A DNA stretch of 64,000 nt. It comes from Mycobacteroides chelonae (lineage in GTDB: Bacteria; Actinomycetota; Actinomycetes; Mycobacteriales; Mycobacteriaceae). The translations under genes and the position numbers were made by a program. Under the pieces are notes generated by a model that saw only the letters and a program-made list of their open reading frames with translations, had not been told where the DNA came from and searched no databases. The DNA is taken from the NCBI RefSeq assembly GCF_016767715.1, contig NZ_CP050145.1, positions 3,100,001 to 3,164,000 on the forward strand, written 5' to 3'. Shown here in pieces: positions 8,464 through 16,300 of this stretch (position 1 is the first letter of the stretch; each line of letters begins with the position of its first letter).

Positions 8464-9122
8464 CCCGTGCCGCACGTAAGTCGATGACTCTGCGCGATGC
8501 CCTTGTCGAATTCGTCAAGCACCCCACCCCATGGATGCTTGTCGTATGGTCCGCCGCTCTACTGGGCGCCAGACTCTCCGTCGGTGGCTGGACAATTGCC
8601 GATGCCATTACACCCGTTGCGCTGGTAGCGATCTCGCCCATCGCCGAGTGGCTGATCCACGTCGGGATCCTGCATTGGCGCCCACGCTCGGTGGGTCCGG
8701 TGAAAATCGACTCGCGGCTCGCCCGTGATCACCGCCTGCATCATCAGGATCCGCGGGACATCCCGCTGGTGTTCATTCCCTGGCCGAGCCTGGTCGTGGT
8801 GATCATCGGATTGACCCTGGCCGCGCTTTTTGCGTTCCCGCGCACGGGACTTGGGCTCACCTTCGCACTCACGGTGGCGTTGTTCCTGGTGTTCTACGAG
8901 TGGACGCACTACCTCGTCCATACCGACTACAAACCGCGTCACGCGATCTATCGGGCGGTCTGGCGAAACCACCGGTACCACCACTTCAAGAATGAGAACT
9001 ACTGGTTTACCGTCACCAGCTCGGGAACCGCCGACCGACTGCTCGGAACCTATCCTGATCCACAACAGGTGCAGTCTTCACCGACGGTACGAAATCTGCA
9101 CGCGTCCAGCATTACTGGCTAG
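8460..9122 (+). CDS. Sterol desaturase / fatty acid hydroxylase superfamily membrane protein
   Basis: A 220-residue integral membrane di-iron enzyme candidate. The histidine clusters that bind the two irons are visible: RDHRLHHQDP (about residues 90-98), HYLVHTDY (about 151-158) and HRYHHFKNEN (about 177-186). Hydrophobic segments at about 25-45, 50-70, 105-125 and 130-150 frame them. Such enzymes hydroxylate or desaturate lipid chains or carotenoids. It is translationally coupled to the FadR-type regulator upstream, which suggests inducible lipid modification. The stop codon shares the tetranucleotide CTAG (9119-9122) with the stop of the convergent 56-codon gene. Confidence 0.85.
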   Translation: MTRAARKSMTLRDALVEFVKHPTPWMLVVWSAALLGARLSVGGWTIADAITPVALVAISPIAEWLIHVGILHWRPRSVGPVKIDSRLARDHRLHHQDPRDIPLVFIPWPSLVVVIIGLTLAALFAFPRTGLGLTFALTVALFLVFYEWTHYLVHTDYKPRHAIYRAVWRNHRYHHFKNENYWFTVTSSGTADRLLGTYPDPQQVQSSPTVRNLHASSITG

Positions 9123-9289
9123 CCCCCGGCGTCCGGCCCGTAGCTGGCACCCGAGTAGCCGGTCTGTTGATGATCCGGGGCATCAGGGTGGTTTCGCGGC
9201 CGACTACCCGAATTGGTCACCACCAGGAATCCCAGCCCAACGACCAGCAGCACTGCCACCGTCGCTATGACGATGACAGCGGTCATCAT
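9119..9289 (-). CDS. 56-residue single-helix peptide, third gene of the MNIO (DUF692) operon
   Basis: This ORF is below common length cut-offs. It starts with tandem ATG codons overlapping the stop of the 142-residue gene (ATGATG, 9284-9289) and ends in the CTAG shared with the hydroxylase gene. The product has one hydrophobic helix (about residues 3-24, AVIVIATVAVLLVVGLGFLV). After it comes a soluble tail with two His, then QQTGYSGASYGPDAGG at the C terminus; there is no Cys. The four-base coupling to an MNIO partner gene and the Gly/Tyr/Ser-rich end make it a candidate substrate or membrane anchor for the DUF692 enzyme. That role is inference; a chance ORF is possible, but the tight coupling and clean membrane-helix pattern argue against it. 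Confidence 0.65.
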   Translation of the reverse strand: MMTAVIVIATVAVLLVVGLGFLVVTNSGSRPRNHPDAPDHQQTGYSGASYGPDAGG

Positions 9290-9714
9290 GCCTCGGCCCG
9301 CTCCGGCCGTAATGCGAAGTAACGCAGCTTCTTTCCAAATGCGATCTGAAGTTCCCGCCGCCCGCCGCGACGCACGAGCGCGATCCGGCGAAGACCCTCG
9401 GCAACCTCGCGATCCATCATCCAGTCGCGCAGACGCGGCAGCTCGTAACTGTATGTGCGGAACTCTTTGGCGTCACACAGCACGCAGCACCGCATGGAGT
9501 GCAGGCGCGCGTACTGCTCGAATTCGTACTCCCAGTTGGGCAGTTCAGCGAGCCACGGCACCGCATTGGCGACATCGAAACGCCGCTTGCTGCGCAGCTG
9601 CACACCGGCGGTCAGCGCCGTGTACTCGTCGAAACCCGACGGGGCATTGCCGGCAAGCAGGTCCGACAGCACCGACAGTTGCCGACGCCGCAAGACCTCG
9701 CGGTTGTCAAGCAT
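9286..9714 (-). CDS. Putative partner protein of the DUF692/MNIO enzyme (142 residues)
   Basis: The N terminus (NREVLRRRQLSVLSDLLAGNAPSGFD) resembles the start of HvfC/DUF2063-like and actinobacterial SCO6045-like proteins, which are encoded beside DUF692 enzymes and act as substrate-binding partners. This resemblance is from memory and not a confirmed match. The middle carries RSKRRFDVANAVPWLAELPNW, and a small Cys cluster (MRCCVLC) lies near residue 75-80. The C-terminal half is basic and helical. It overlaps the DUF692 gene by 8 bases if ATG 9714 is used (GTG 9723 is also possible) and the 56-residue gene by four. The operon order enzyme-partner-peptide suggests a peptide-modifying system. 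Confidence 0.7.
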   Translation of the reverse strand: MLDNREVLRRRQLSVLSDLLAGNAPSGFDEYTALTAGVQLRSKRRFDVANAVPWLAELPNWEYEFEQYARLHSMRCCVLCDAKEFRTYSYELPRLRDWMMDREVAEGLRRIALVRRGGRRELQIAFGKKLRYFALRPERAEA

Positions 9715-10603
9715 GAACAACACCGGCCTTGATCGCCTGGCGGACCACCGAAAGGTCAGTGCTTACGCTGGCTTCGTCGATGGACCCATCACGCTCGATC
9801 AGCACGCCCAGGCCGCGGCCCGAGGTGAGCACCACGAGCTCGGTGAGCAGATCCGCAACCGGATCGATGATGGTGTCGGAGTGGGTGTCCCAGTACAGGT
9901 CGCCCTCGAACCGGCCACCGGCGATGTGCACATACGTGACACGCTCGATCGGGAAACGGCGCAGCATCGCCACAGGGTCGGTACCCGAGGCCACCGCTGT
10001 CGCATACAGGTTGGGCACGTCGAGCACCAGCCAACAGCCGGTGCGCCGGGACAGTTCCCGCAGGTAGTCGGGCTCGCTCAGCTCGTTCTCGGGCCACTGC
10101 AAGGTGGTGGCCACATTCTCCAGCGCCAACGGCACACCGAGGTCGTCTTGCACTCGGGAAACGTTGTCCACCAATACATCCAAAGCCAATGTGGTGCGCG
10201 GCGGAGCCACCAGGTGCCCCGCCTCGAGCACGCCGTGCTGGCCCCCACTTTCGAAGCCTGCCCGCACGAACGCCACATGCTCGCTGACCATCGGAGCATT
10301 CAGTTCCGCGGCCAGGGCGGCCAGGTGCTTGACGCGCTTGGCGTCGGGCAGATCGGCTCCGGCAAGACCCAATGACACACCGTGCGGCACGACGACGGTG
10401 CCCGCCTCACGAAGGCGCATCAGCTCGACCGGCAGCGCTCCCGGACGAAAGTTCTCGGCGACGATCTCGGTGAAGGCGAGGCTCAGAGCATCGTCCGTGA
10501 CGGCACCCTGATTGAACATCGCAGCAAGCTCTGGACGCCACGAGGCGCCAACCGCGGGCTCATCGGCCAGCACGGTCTTAAGCGGGTGATTTGAAGAGGC
10601 CAC
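9707..10603 (-). CDS. DUF692 / MNIO family multinuclear non-heme iron oxidative enzyme
   Basis: A 298-residue TIM-barrel enzyme of the DUF692 (MNIO) family, whose characterised members (MbnB, TglH, ChrH) oxidatively modify peptides using two or three irons. The expected metal-ligand motifs are all visible: PHGVSLG (His74), MVSEHVAF (Glu108/His109), LALENVA (Glu162), LVLDVPNLY (Asp195/Asn198), VTYVHIAGG (His226), WDTHSDTI (His241) and LIERDG (Glu270). GTG 10603 is the start, with AAGGGGGT 7 bases upstream. It is followed by an overlapping partner gene and a 56-residue peptide gene. A DUF952 gene lies 42 bases upstream on the same strand and may be co-transcribed. Confidence 0.9.
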   Translation of the reverse strand: MASSNHPLKTVLADEPAVGASWRPELAAMFNQGAVTDDALSLAFTEIVAENFRPGALPVELMRLREAGTVVVPHGVSLGLAGADLPDAKRVKHLAALAAELNAPMVSEHVAFVRAGFESGGQHGVLEAGHLVAPPRTTLALDVLVDNVSRVQDDLGVPLALENVATTLQWPENELSEPDYLRELSRRTGCWLVLDVPNLYATAVASGTDPVAMLRRFPIERVTYVHIAGGRFEGDLYWDTHSDTIIDPVADLLTELVVLTSGRGLGVLIERDGSIDEASVSTDLSVVRQAIKAGVVHA

Positions 10604-10645
10604 CGCGGTTACCCCCTTATCTCAAGACCGGCGAACTACGCCAGT

Positions 10646-11044
10646 CTAGCTACCACGTTGATAGCTTAGGAAGTGCTTAGGTGCCAGCGGCTCAAAAAAG
10701 CCATCCGATCCCGGCCGGAAGTTCGCCACGGACGTAACTGCGGCGATCGGCAGCGGTCCGTACAGATGAGGGAACAGCATCGATTCGGGGTCGCTAGGCA
10801 CTCCCGGTTCCCAACGTACCGGAGAGTCCAGCAGATTCAGGGCAACAGACAATACGACCAGATCACACCTTCCGCGATACAAGCGGTTGGCCGGAAGGTG
10901 AACCTGGTACGGCTCGGAGAGGTGAATAAATCCCGTTTCGTCCAGTGACGTGGGCCGATGCTCCCCCTGTTCACCCGCCAACGCCCACTCTTCGTCGGAA
11001 CAGATGTGAACGAGTTCGGGTTCACCCGGCGGCATCGACTGCAT
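10646..11044 (-). CDS. DUF952 domain protein
   Basis: A 132-residue protein matching the DUF952 pattern: LVHICSDEEWALAGEQ near the start, SLDETGFIHLSEPYQVHLPANRLYRGRCDLVVLSV in the middle, then VRWEP and MLFPHLYGPLPIAAV. The family is widespread and of unknown biochemical function. I chose ATG 11044; ATG 11035 is an in-frame alternative, and the frame further upstream reads as low-complexity shadow. It lies upstream of the MNIO gene on the same strand. Confidence 0.85.
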   Translation of the reverse strand: MQSMPPGEPELVHICSDEEWALAGEQGEHRPTSLDETGFIHLSEPYQVHLPANRLYRGRCDLVVLSVALNLLDSPVRWEPGVPSDPESMLFPHLYGPLPIAAVTSVANFRPGSDGFFEPLAPKHFLSYQRGS

Positions 11045-11205
11045 CACACCAGCCTGCCTCAACCCTGTAACGCCCTCGACGTGAGCCGCGACACACCGGA
11101 CACACGCGGGGAACAACCGAAACCCCCCAAACGTCTGACAAAGTACATACATAGGCGCCGAGCGGTTCACCGGACCGCAAAGCTCAGGAGAGATACGGAG
11201 GAGCC

Positions 11206-11400
11206 ATGAACGCAACTCTGACCAGTCCAGAGCTGACGAAGGCTGACCGCTGCGATCGTTGCGGTGCGGCTGCTCGAGTCCGCGCCACACTCCCGTCGGG
11301 AGCGCAGCTGCTCTTTTGCCAGCACCACGCCAACGAGCACTCCGAGAAGCTGAGCGCGATGTCGGCGGTGCTATACATCAGCGGTCCGGACGAGGATTAG
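11206..11400 (+). CDS. DUF7455-type small zinc-ribbon-like protein
   Basis: A 64-residue protein with a compact Cys/His motif: DRCDRCGAAA (CxxC at about residues 16-19) and LLFCQHHANEHS (Cys and His at about 38-45), which could bind zinc. This pattern is a small conserved actinobacterial family encoded near sigB. The ATG at 11206 has an excellent ribosome-binding site (GGAGGA, spacing 3-5). Its role is unknown. Confidence 0.82.
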   Translation: MNATLTSPELTKADRCDRCGAAARVRATLPSGAQLLFCQHHANEHSEKLSAMSAVLYISGPDED

Positions 11401-11462
11401 TCACCGCGGTTTCACCCCCGGTAAGTACTGCTGACCATCCCATCAGGAATGCTGGTGTGGCC

Positions 11463-12437
11463 ATGAGTGATAAGCCACGCCATTTCTCGTTCGGTCGAGA
11501 CGTCTTGCACGTAATGCGCCGCACGGCCGTAAAGAGTTGGGACGACTCGATTTTCGCGCAGTCGGCGCAGGCCGCCTTCTGGCAGGTGTTATCACTACCG
11601 CCGCTTCTTTTGGGGATCCTGGGGAGCCTGACGTTCGTCGGGCCGCTGTTCGGGCCGGACACGCTGCCCGAGATCCAGGAGCGAATCCTGCGGGTGGCCA
11701 ACAGTGTTTTCAGCAAGAGCGTGGTCACCGAGATCATCGAGCCCACCATCGTCGACATCATGCGCGATGGGCGCGGTGAGGTGGTGTCCATCGGATTCGT
11801 CATCTCACTGTGGGCAGGGTCCTCGGCGATATCTAGCTTTGTGGACTCCGTGGTGGAGGCGCACGACCAGACACCCCTGCGCCATCCCGTGCGCCAGCGG
11901 TTCTTTGCGCTGGGCCTGTACGTCGCCGCGCTGGCGATGGCGGTGGTGACCTTGCCGGTGATCGCCCTCGGACCCAAGCGGATCGCCGAGGTGGTACCCG
12001 ACTCCTGGAATGCGGTGCTGCGTTACGGCTACTTCCCGCTCTTCGGCATTGCACTGGTGGCCCTGGTGACGCTGCTGTACCGGGTATCCCTACCGCGGCC
12101 GCTTCCTTCGCACCGACTATGGATCGGTGCGCTGTTGGCGGTGACGTTCTTCGTGATCGCCAGCCTGGGGCTGCGGTTCTACCTGAACTGGATCACCCGC
12201 ACCGGATACACCTACGGCGCCCTCGCGACCCCCATCGCCTTCTTGCTATTCGCGTTCATGCTCGGATTCGCGATCGTGCTGGGCGCCGAGCTGAATGCCG
12301 CGATCGAGGAGAACTGGCCGGCCGGGGCCACCCACGCCCGGCAGCTGCGGGAATGGCTGAGCCCCCAAAACGGCGAGAATACCGCCCCGAACAGCCCCGA
12401 CGAGGCGGCTCCGGAGAAGGCCCCCGAAGGCTGCTAG
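11463..12437 (+). CDS. YihY/BrkB-family integral membrane protein
   Basis: A 324-residue membrane protein of the YihY/YhjD (formerly RNase BN-like) family. The signature SIFAQSAQAAFWQVLSLPPLLLGILGSL opens the first membrane helix, and further helices lie near residues 105-125, 150-175, 190-210, 225-250 and 260-285, with the family segment GALATPIAFLLFAFMLGFAIVLGAELNAAIE near the end. The C-terminal tail is hydrophilic. Family members are thought to be permeases or lipid-related, but the function is not settled. I chose ATG 11463; the open frame upstream runs through the DUF7455 gene. The stop shares CTAG with the convergent DUF3039 gene. Confidence 0.85.
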   Translation: MSDKPRHFSFGRDVLHVMRRTAVKSWDDSIFAQSAQAAFWQVLSLPPLLLGILGSLTFVGPLFGPDTLPEIQERILRVANSVFSKSVVTEIIEPTIVDIMRDGRGEVVSIGFVISLWAGSSAISSFVDSVVEAHDQTPLRHPVRQRFFALGLYVAALAMAVVTLPVIALGPKRIAEVVPDSWNAVLRYGYFPLFGIALVALVTLLYRVSLPRPLPSHRLWIGALLAVTFFVIASLGLRFYLNWITRTGYTYGALATPIAFLLFAFMLGFAIVLGAELNAAIEENWPAGATHARQLREWLSPQNGENTAPNSPDEAAPEKAPEGC

Positions 12438-12667
12438 TCCTTCTTCATCATTTCGTAGATGCGCTTGCAGTCGGGGCACACCGGTGAGCCGGGCTTGGCC
12501 GACTTGGTGACCGGAAAAACCTCACCACACAGGGCGACCACATGGTTTCCCATGACCGCGCTCTCCACGATCTTGTCCTTCTTGACGTAGTGAAAGACCT
12601 TCGGCCTGTCACTGTCGGTGCTCTCGTCGACGGTGGTGTCCGGACGCTCGAGCGTCTGCGTGTCCAT
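12434..12667 (-). CDS. DUF3039 protein (small Cys-containing)
   Basis: A 77-residue actinobacterial protein of the DUF3039 family. The core reads RPKVFHYVKKDKIVESAVMGNHVVALCGEVFPVTKSAKPGSPVCPDCKRIYEMM in outline. It contains Cys residues in VALCGE and in CPDC, a likely metal-binding pair. The start ATG 12667 is preceded by a -10-like CACAAT 6 bases upstream. It is divergent from the DUF3099 gene (25 bases between starts) and shares its CTAG stop with the YihY-family gene. Function unknown; conserved beside sigB. Confidence 0.87.
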   Translation of the reverse strand: MDTQTLERPDTTVDESTDSDRPKVFHYVKKDKIVESAVMGNHVVALCGEVFPVTKSAKPGSPVCPDCKRIYEMMKKD

Positions 12668-12692
12668 CCCTACATTGTGACATCCTGGAGAT

Positions 12693-13085
12693 ATGAGAAA
12701 AGAGCTGTCGTTCGATGACGACGGCCACCCTGTACTCATCACAGCGGCCGCGGTCTCGGTCGAAGAACAACACCGCGCCCGGGTACGCCGCTATTTGACG
12801 CTGATGGCGTTCCGGATCCCGGCACTACTGGGCGCCGCCTGGGCCTACAGCGTGTGGCACAACGGATGGATCTCGCTGGCGATCTTGGCGGCATCGATCC
12901 CACTGCCCTGGATGGCGGTGCTCATCGCCAACGACCGTCCTGCCCGCAAGGCCGAGGAACCGCGGCGATACGGGCCCCAGGAACATCGGCACTCGCTGTT
13001 TCCCACGGCGGAACGCCGAGCGATTGATCCCGCGCCTCCGCCGCAACCGCACACCCCGCCGGAAGGCTCCGCTGGCCCGTCTTAG
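12693..13085 (+). CDS. DUF3099 membrane protein
   Basis: A 130-residue protein: an N-terminal soluble part (LITAAAVSVEEQHRARVRRYL), two membrane helices at about residues 36-58 and 63-82, and a long Pro/charged cytoplasmic tail. This is the DUF3099 arrangement, conserved in actinobacteria next to DUF3039. A GGAGAT sits immediately before the ATG. The gene ends about 150 bases before sigB, and the intervening sequence carries the sigB promoter. Confidence 0.85.
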   Translation: MRKELSFDDDGHPVLITAAAVSVEEQHRARVRRYLTLMAFRIPALLGAAWAYSVWHNGWISLAILAASIPLPWMAVLIANDRPARKAEEPRRYGPQEHRHSLFPTAERRAIDPAPPPQPHTPPEGSAGPS

Positions 13086-13168
13086 GGACAGCTATGTCAA
13101 TTCTCAGGACATTCTCAGCTGCTAACTCGAAATCCGCAGGTCAATGACGGCGCCATTTGGGAACCTCA

Positions 13169-13195
13169 GGAACTTTCTGGGCCACCCGGGCGTTG
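13169..13195 (+). promoter_or_regulatory. ECF-sigma (SigE/SigH type) promoter of sigB
   Basis: GGAACT (13169-13174), a 17-base spacer and GTTG (13192-13195) match the mycobacterial stress-sigma consensus GGAA(C/T)...GTT. Transcription of sigB by SigE and SigH is known in M. tuberculosis. The same element with the same spacing precedes clgR in this window. A second GGAACC lies 9 bases earlier. Confidence 0.75.
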
Positions 13196-13232
13196 CAACT
13201 CATGAGACCTACGGATCAACTAGGAGGCAGCG

Positions 13233-14204
13233 ATGGCAAACGCCACGACCCGTCCGGCCCGTACTACTGAGTCCGACGATCTGGACACCCAAAGTCCAGC
13301 CGCCGACCTCGTGCGGGTGTATTTGAACGGCATCGGCAAGACCGCTCTGCTCACGGCAGAGGACGAAGTCGAGCTGGCCAAACGGATCGAGGCGGGGCTG
13401 TACGCACAGCACCTTCTGGACACCAAGAAACGCCTCGGCGAGGCCCGCAAGAAGGATCTGGCAGCCATCGTGCGGGAAGGTAGCGCCGCGCGCAGCCACC
13501 TGCTGGAGGCCAACCTGCGGCTGGTGGTGTCGCTGGCCAAGCGCTACACCGGACGCGGAATGCCGCTGCTGGACCTCATCCAGGAGGGCAACCTGGGCTT
13601 GATCCGCGCCATGGAGAAGTTCGACTACGCCAAGGGGTTCAAGTTCTCGACCTACGCCACCTGGTGGATCCGTCAGGCCATCACCCGCGGCATGGCCGAT
13701 CAGAGCCGCACCATCCGCCTGCCAGTGCACCTGGTGGAGCAGGTGAACAAGCTGGCTCGCATCAAGCGTGAGCTGCACCAGCGGCTCGGCCGCGAGGCCA
13801 GCGACGAGGAACTGGCCGAGGAGTCCGGCATTCCCGTGGAGAAGATCGGGGATCTGCTGGACCACAGCCGGGATCCGGTGAGCCTGGACATGCCGGTTGG
13901 TACCGACGAAGAAGCGCCGCTTGGCGACTTCATCGAGGACACCGAGGCCATGTCGGCGGAGAACGCCGTCATCGCAGAGCTACTGCACTCGGACGTGCGC
14001 AGCGTGCTGGCCACTCTCGACGAGCGTGAGCAGCAGGTCATCCGGCTTCGGTACGGACTCGATGACGGACAGGCCCGCACACTCGACCAGATCGGCAAGC
14101 TGTTCGGACTGTCTCGCGAGCGGGTGCGTCAGATCGAGCGTGAAGTCATGACGAAGCTGCGCCACGGCGACCGCGCAGAACGCCTGCGTTCGTACGCGAG
14201 CTAG
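13233..14204 (+). CDS. sigB: Principal-like sigma factor SigB
   Basis: A 323-residue group-2 sigma-70 factor, used in stress and stationary phase. Region 1.2 ([36 protein letters not shown]) starts near residue 23. Region 2 has [43 protein letters not shown] and the -10 recognition segment [25 protein letters not shown]. Region 4.2 is [31 protein letters not shown]. It lacks the acidic N-terminal extension of SigA. TAGGAGG lies 6-8 bases before ATG 13233. An ECF-type promoter upstream links it to envelope and oxidative stress; a strong hairpin terminator follows and ideR comes next, as in other mycobacteria. Confidence 0.97.
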   Translation: MANATTRPARTTESDDLDTQSPAADLVRVYLNGIGKTALLTAEDEVELAKRIEAGLYAQHLLDTKKRLGEARKKDLAAIVREGSAARSHLLEANLRLVVSLAKRYTGRGMPLLDLIQEGNLGLIRAMEKFDYAKGFKFSTYATWWIRQAITRGMADQSRTIRLPVHLVEQVNKLARIKRELHQRLGREASDEELAEESGIPVEKIGDLLDHSRDPVSLDMPVGTDEEAPLGDFIEDTEAMSAENAVIAELLHSDVRSVLATLDEREQQVIRLRYGLDDGQARTLDQIGKLFGLSRERVRQIEREVMTKLRHGDRAERLRSYAS

Positions 14205-14224
14205 TTGACCTACTACCCTGCCCT

Positions 14225-14257
14225 CGGGGCGCTGCGTTCTGGAAGCGCAGCGCCCCG
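14225..14257 (+). terminator. Hairpin terminator of sigB
   Basis: A perfect 12-bp GC-rich stem (CGGGGCGCTGCG at 14225-14236 with 14246-14257) and a 9-base loop lie 20 bases after the sigB stop. A short T-containing stretch (ATTTG) follows. This is the clearest terminator in the window and separates sigB from ideR. Confidence 0.85.
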
Positions 14258-14305
14258 ATTTGCGTTGTAGGTCGGTAGACTAAGCACGACCGTAAGGGGC
14301 GAGTG

Positions 14306-14992
14306 GTGAACGATCTTGTCGATACGACAGAAATGTATCTGCGAACGATCTACGACCTCGAAGAAGAGGGCGTGGTGCCGCTGCGTGCCCGCATTGCCGA
14401 AAGGCTCGAGCAGAGCGGCCCGACCGTGAGCCAGGCGGTGGCGCGGATGGAGCGCGACGGCCTGCTGAACGTCGCCGGCGACCGCCACCTCGAACTCACC
14501 GACAAGGGCCGCGCACTGGCGGTCTCGGTGATGCGCAAGCACCGGCTGGCCGAGTGCCTGCTGGTCGACATCATCGGGCTGCCGTGGGAAGACGTGCACG
14601 CCGAGGCTTGCCGTTGGGAACATGTGATGAGCGAGGATGTCGAGCGCCGACTGCTCACAGTGCTCAACAACCCGACCACTTCCCCGTTCGGTAACCCCAT
14701 TCCCGGTCTCTCCGAGCTGGGTGTCGCCCCTGACCGGTCCGAGAATGCGAGCGCGGTGCGGCTCACCGAGATTGCCGGGGGCTCACAGGTTGCCGTGGTG
14801 GTGCGCCGCCTGGCCGAACACGTGCAGGCCGATACCGATCTGCTGACGCGCCTTAAGGACGCCGGCATCGTGCCGAATGCGCGCGTCACCGTGGAGTCCT
14901 CCCCCGAGGGCGTCATCATCGTCATTCCCGGCCATGAAAGTGTCGAGTTACCGCACGAGATGGCGCACGCCGTCATGGTGGAGAAGGTCTAG
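14306..14992 (+). CDS. ideR: Iron-dependent repressor IdeR
   Basis: The DtxR-family iron sensor that represses siderophore genes and activates iron storage when Fe(II) is bound. It has 228 residues with GTG 14306 as start, which gives the conserved N terminus NDLVDTTEMYLRTIYDLEEEG; an in-frame GTG at 14303 also exists. The winged helix (residues about 25-75) includes RIAERLEQSGPTVSQAVARMERDGL. The metal-binding and dimerisation part has Met10, the HKHRLAECLL-type helix and ACRWEHVMSEDVERRL. A C-terminal SH3-like domain ends with PHEMAHAVMVEKV. The ribosome-binding AAGGGGC lies upstream. Its stop shares CTAG with the convergent DUF4192 gene. Confidence 0.96.
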   Translation: MNDLVDTTEMYLRTIYDLEEEGVVPLRARIAERLEQSGPTVSQAVARMERDGLLNVAGDRHLELTDKGRALAVSVMRKHRLAECLLVDIIGLPWEDVHAEACRWEHVMSEDVERRLLTVLNNPTTSPFGNPIPGLSELGVAPDRSENASAVRLTEIAGGSQVAVVVRRLAEHVQADTDLLTRLKDAGIVPNARVTVESSPEGVIIVIPGHESVELPHEMAHAVMVEKV

Positions 14993-16038
14993 CCCACACC
15001 TCGGGCTTGCCTGGGCGGCAGGCTTATTCCCAGCTCGTGAGCCAGCCGGAAGCCGGTATCGGCCAGCGCACGAATCTCATCGGGGCGCATACCGGAGTGC
15101 AGCGCTGACATCAAGAGCTGCCCCAGACGATGGTCCGGCCGGGCCGTGAGCGCGGCATCCAACGCGACACCAGCCAGTGGACCATCGCCGCGCACATAGG
15201 CACTAAATCCCAATAACACCAACGCTTCCGCACGCCAGGGGTCAGGGAGCAATCGGCTCAGCGCCAGCCACAGCCGTTCCACATCGTCGGACAGCACACC
15301 GACAGCCAACGCACACAACGTGTCTCGAACCCGCACGACCGTCAGGGAGCGAGCCATCGCCAGCAGCTCGCGGTTGGACAGTGAACGGAATTCCGCTGTT
15401 CGGCACGCCGCCCGCATCACTCGATTCACGGCACGCCGGTCTGCCACGCTGGCCTCGCCTTGTCCCTGAGACGGCCGCCGCAAGGAGACGGCCAGCGCGC
15501 AGGTGCGCGCGGTGTCGGAGGGCGCGATCAGCGCCACGAGATCCTCCCTACGGCGATGCACCGTCCTGCCTGCCAAAACCGCCGCCGCGGTCAGCGGAGA
15601 GCACTCGGGATCGTCGACGGGCCCGCCCGCGCCGCATCCGTCATAACACCGCCACCAGCCCTGGGGCCCGACACGGTCTACCGTGTGGCCGGCAATTAAC
15701 GAAATGCCCTGACGTTCTACATGTTTGGCTAGCCGCCGGATGATGTCACCGGCCTCCTGCTCGTCCATGTCCGCACTGATGACCACTGCGATCACCGCAT
15801 CGGCCGGCCCCGGGCTCAACACCTCGGCCAGCACCTCGAATGCCGCGTAGTCGGTGCCGTCCAGGTCATGAAGGTCCCTGCGCAGTATCGCTTCGATGAG
15901 CCCACCGGCGAGTGTGACCACGACAAGGGAATCTTCCGGGATGAACCCCAACATCGCCGGTAGCGCGGCGATCAGGGCAGAGGGCCGATTCAATCGAAAA
16001 TCGGGACGACCGAGCGGTCCGGGAATCAGTGATGTCAT
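14989..16038 (-). CDS. DUF4192 domain protein
   Basis: A 349-residue soluble protein matching the actinobacterial DUF4192 family: RPSALIAALPAMLGFIPEDSLVVVTL at the N terminus, a central WWRCYDGCG segment, and a helical C-terminal half with LPDPWRAEALVLLGFSAYVRGDGPLAGVALDAAL, which resembles tetratricopeptide-like helices. Its function is unknown. It is placed between ideR and sthA, as in M. tuberculosis (I recall Rv2712c). The 262-base gap to the divergent DUF1611 gene holds that gene's hairpin leader and no other ORF I can support. Confidence 0.85.
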   Translation of the reverse strand: MTSLIPGPLGRPDFRLNRPSALIAALPAMLGFIPEDSLVVVTLAGGLIEAILRRDLHDLDGTDYAAFEVLAEVLSPGPADAVIAVVISADMDEQEAGDIIRRLAKHVERQGISLIAGHTVDRVGPQGWWRCYDGCGAGGPVDDPECSPLTAAAVLAGRTVHRRREDLVALIAPSDTARTCALAVSLRRPSQGQGEASVADRRAVNRVMRAACRTAEFRSLSNRELLAMARSLTVVRVRDTLCALAVGVLSDDVERLWLALSRLLPDPWRAEALVLLGFSAYVRGDGPLAGVALDAALTARPDHRLGQLLMSALHSGMRPDEIRALADTGFRLAHELGISLPPRQARGVG

Positions 16039-16274
16039 GTCCGCACCGTGACAGCCAGGACCGTCAACCCCGCGACAGCGACCTCGCGTTGTGCCGGCGC
16101 CTCCGGGAACCTGTGGATGCCGTCACAATTGTGGACAATGTACCCACGGTCACCGCCGAAAACAGGGCCGCCATTGCCGATCGGGTAGCATCAAGGCGTC
16201 GGTAATCTTGCCGACCCTCAGGGCAGACCACTCGCTGGATGTTGGGCTTACCGCCCCACCTCGATCCCGTCGCC

Positions 16275-16296
16275 TCCTCTGAGACTTCTCAGAGGA
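16275..16296 (+). promoter_or_regulatory. Perfect hairpin enclosing the ribosome-binding site of the DUF1611 gene
   Basis: A 9-bp inverted repeat (TCCTCTGAG at 16275-16283 and CTCAGAGGA at 16288-16296) with a 4-base loop ends 4 bases before ATG 16301. The right arm contains the Shine-Dalgarno AGAGGA, so folding of the mRNA would hide it. It could equally be a DNA operator palindrome. Both readings predict control of the DUF1611-racemase operon. Confidence 0.6.
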
Positions 16297-16300
16297 TTCC

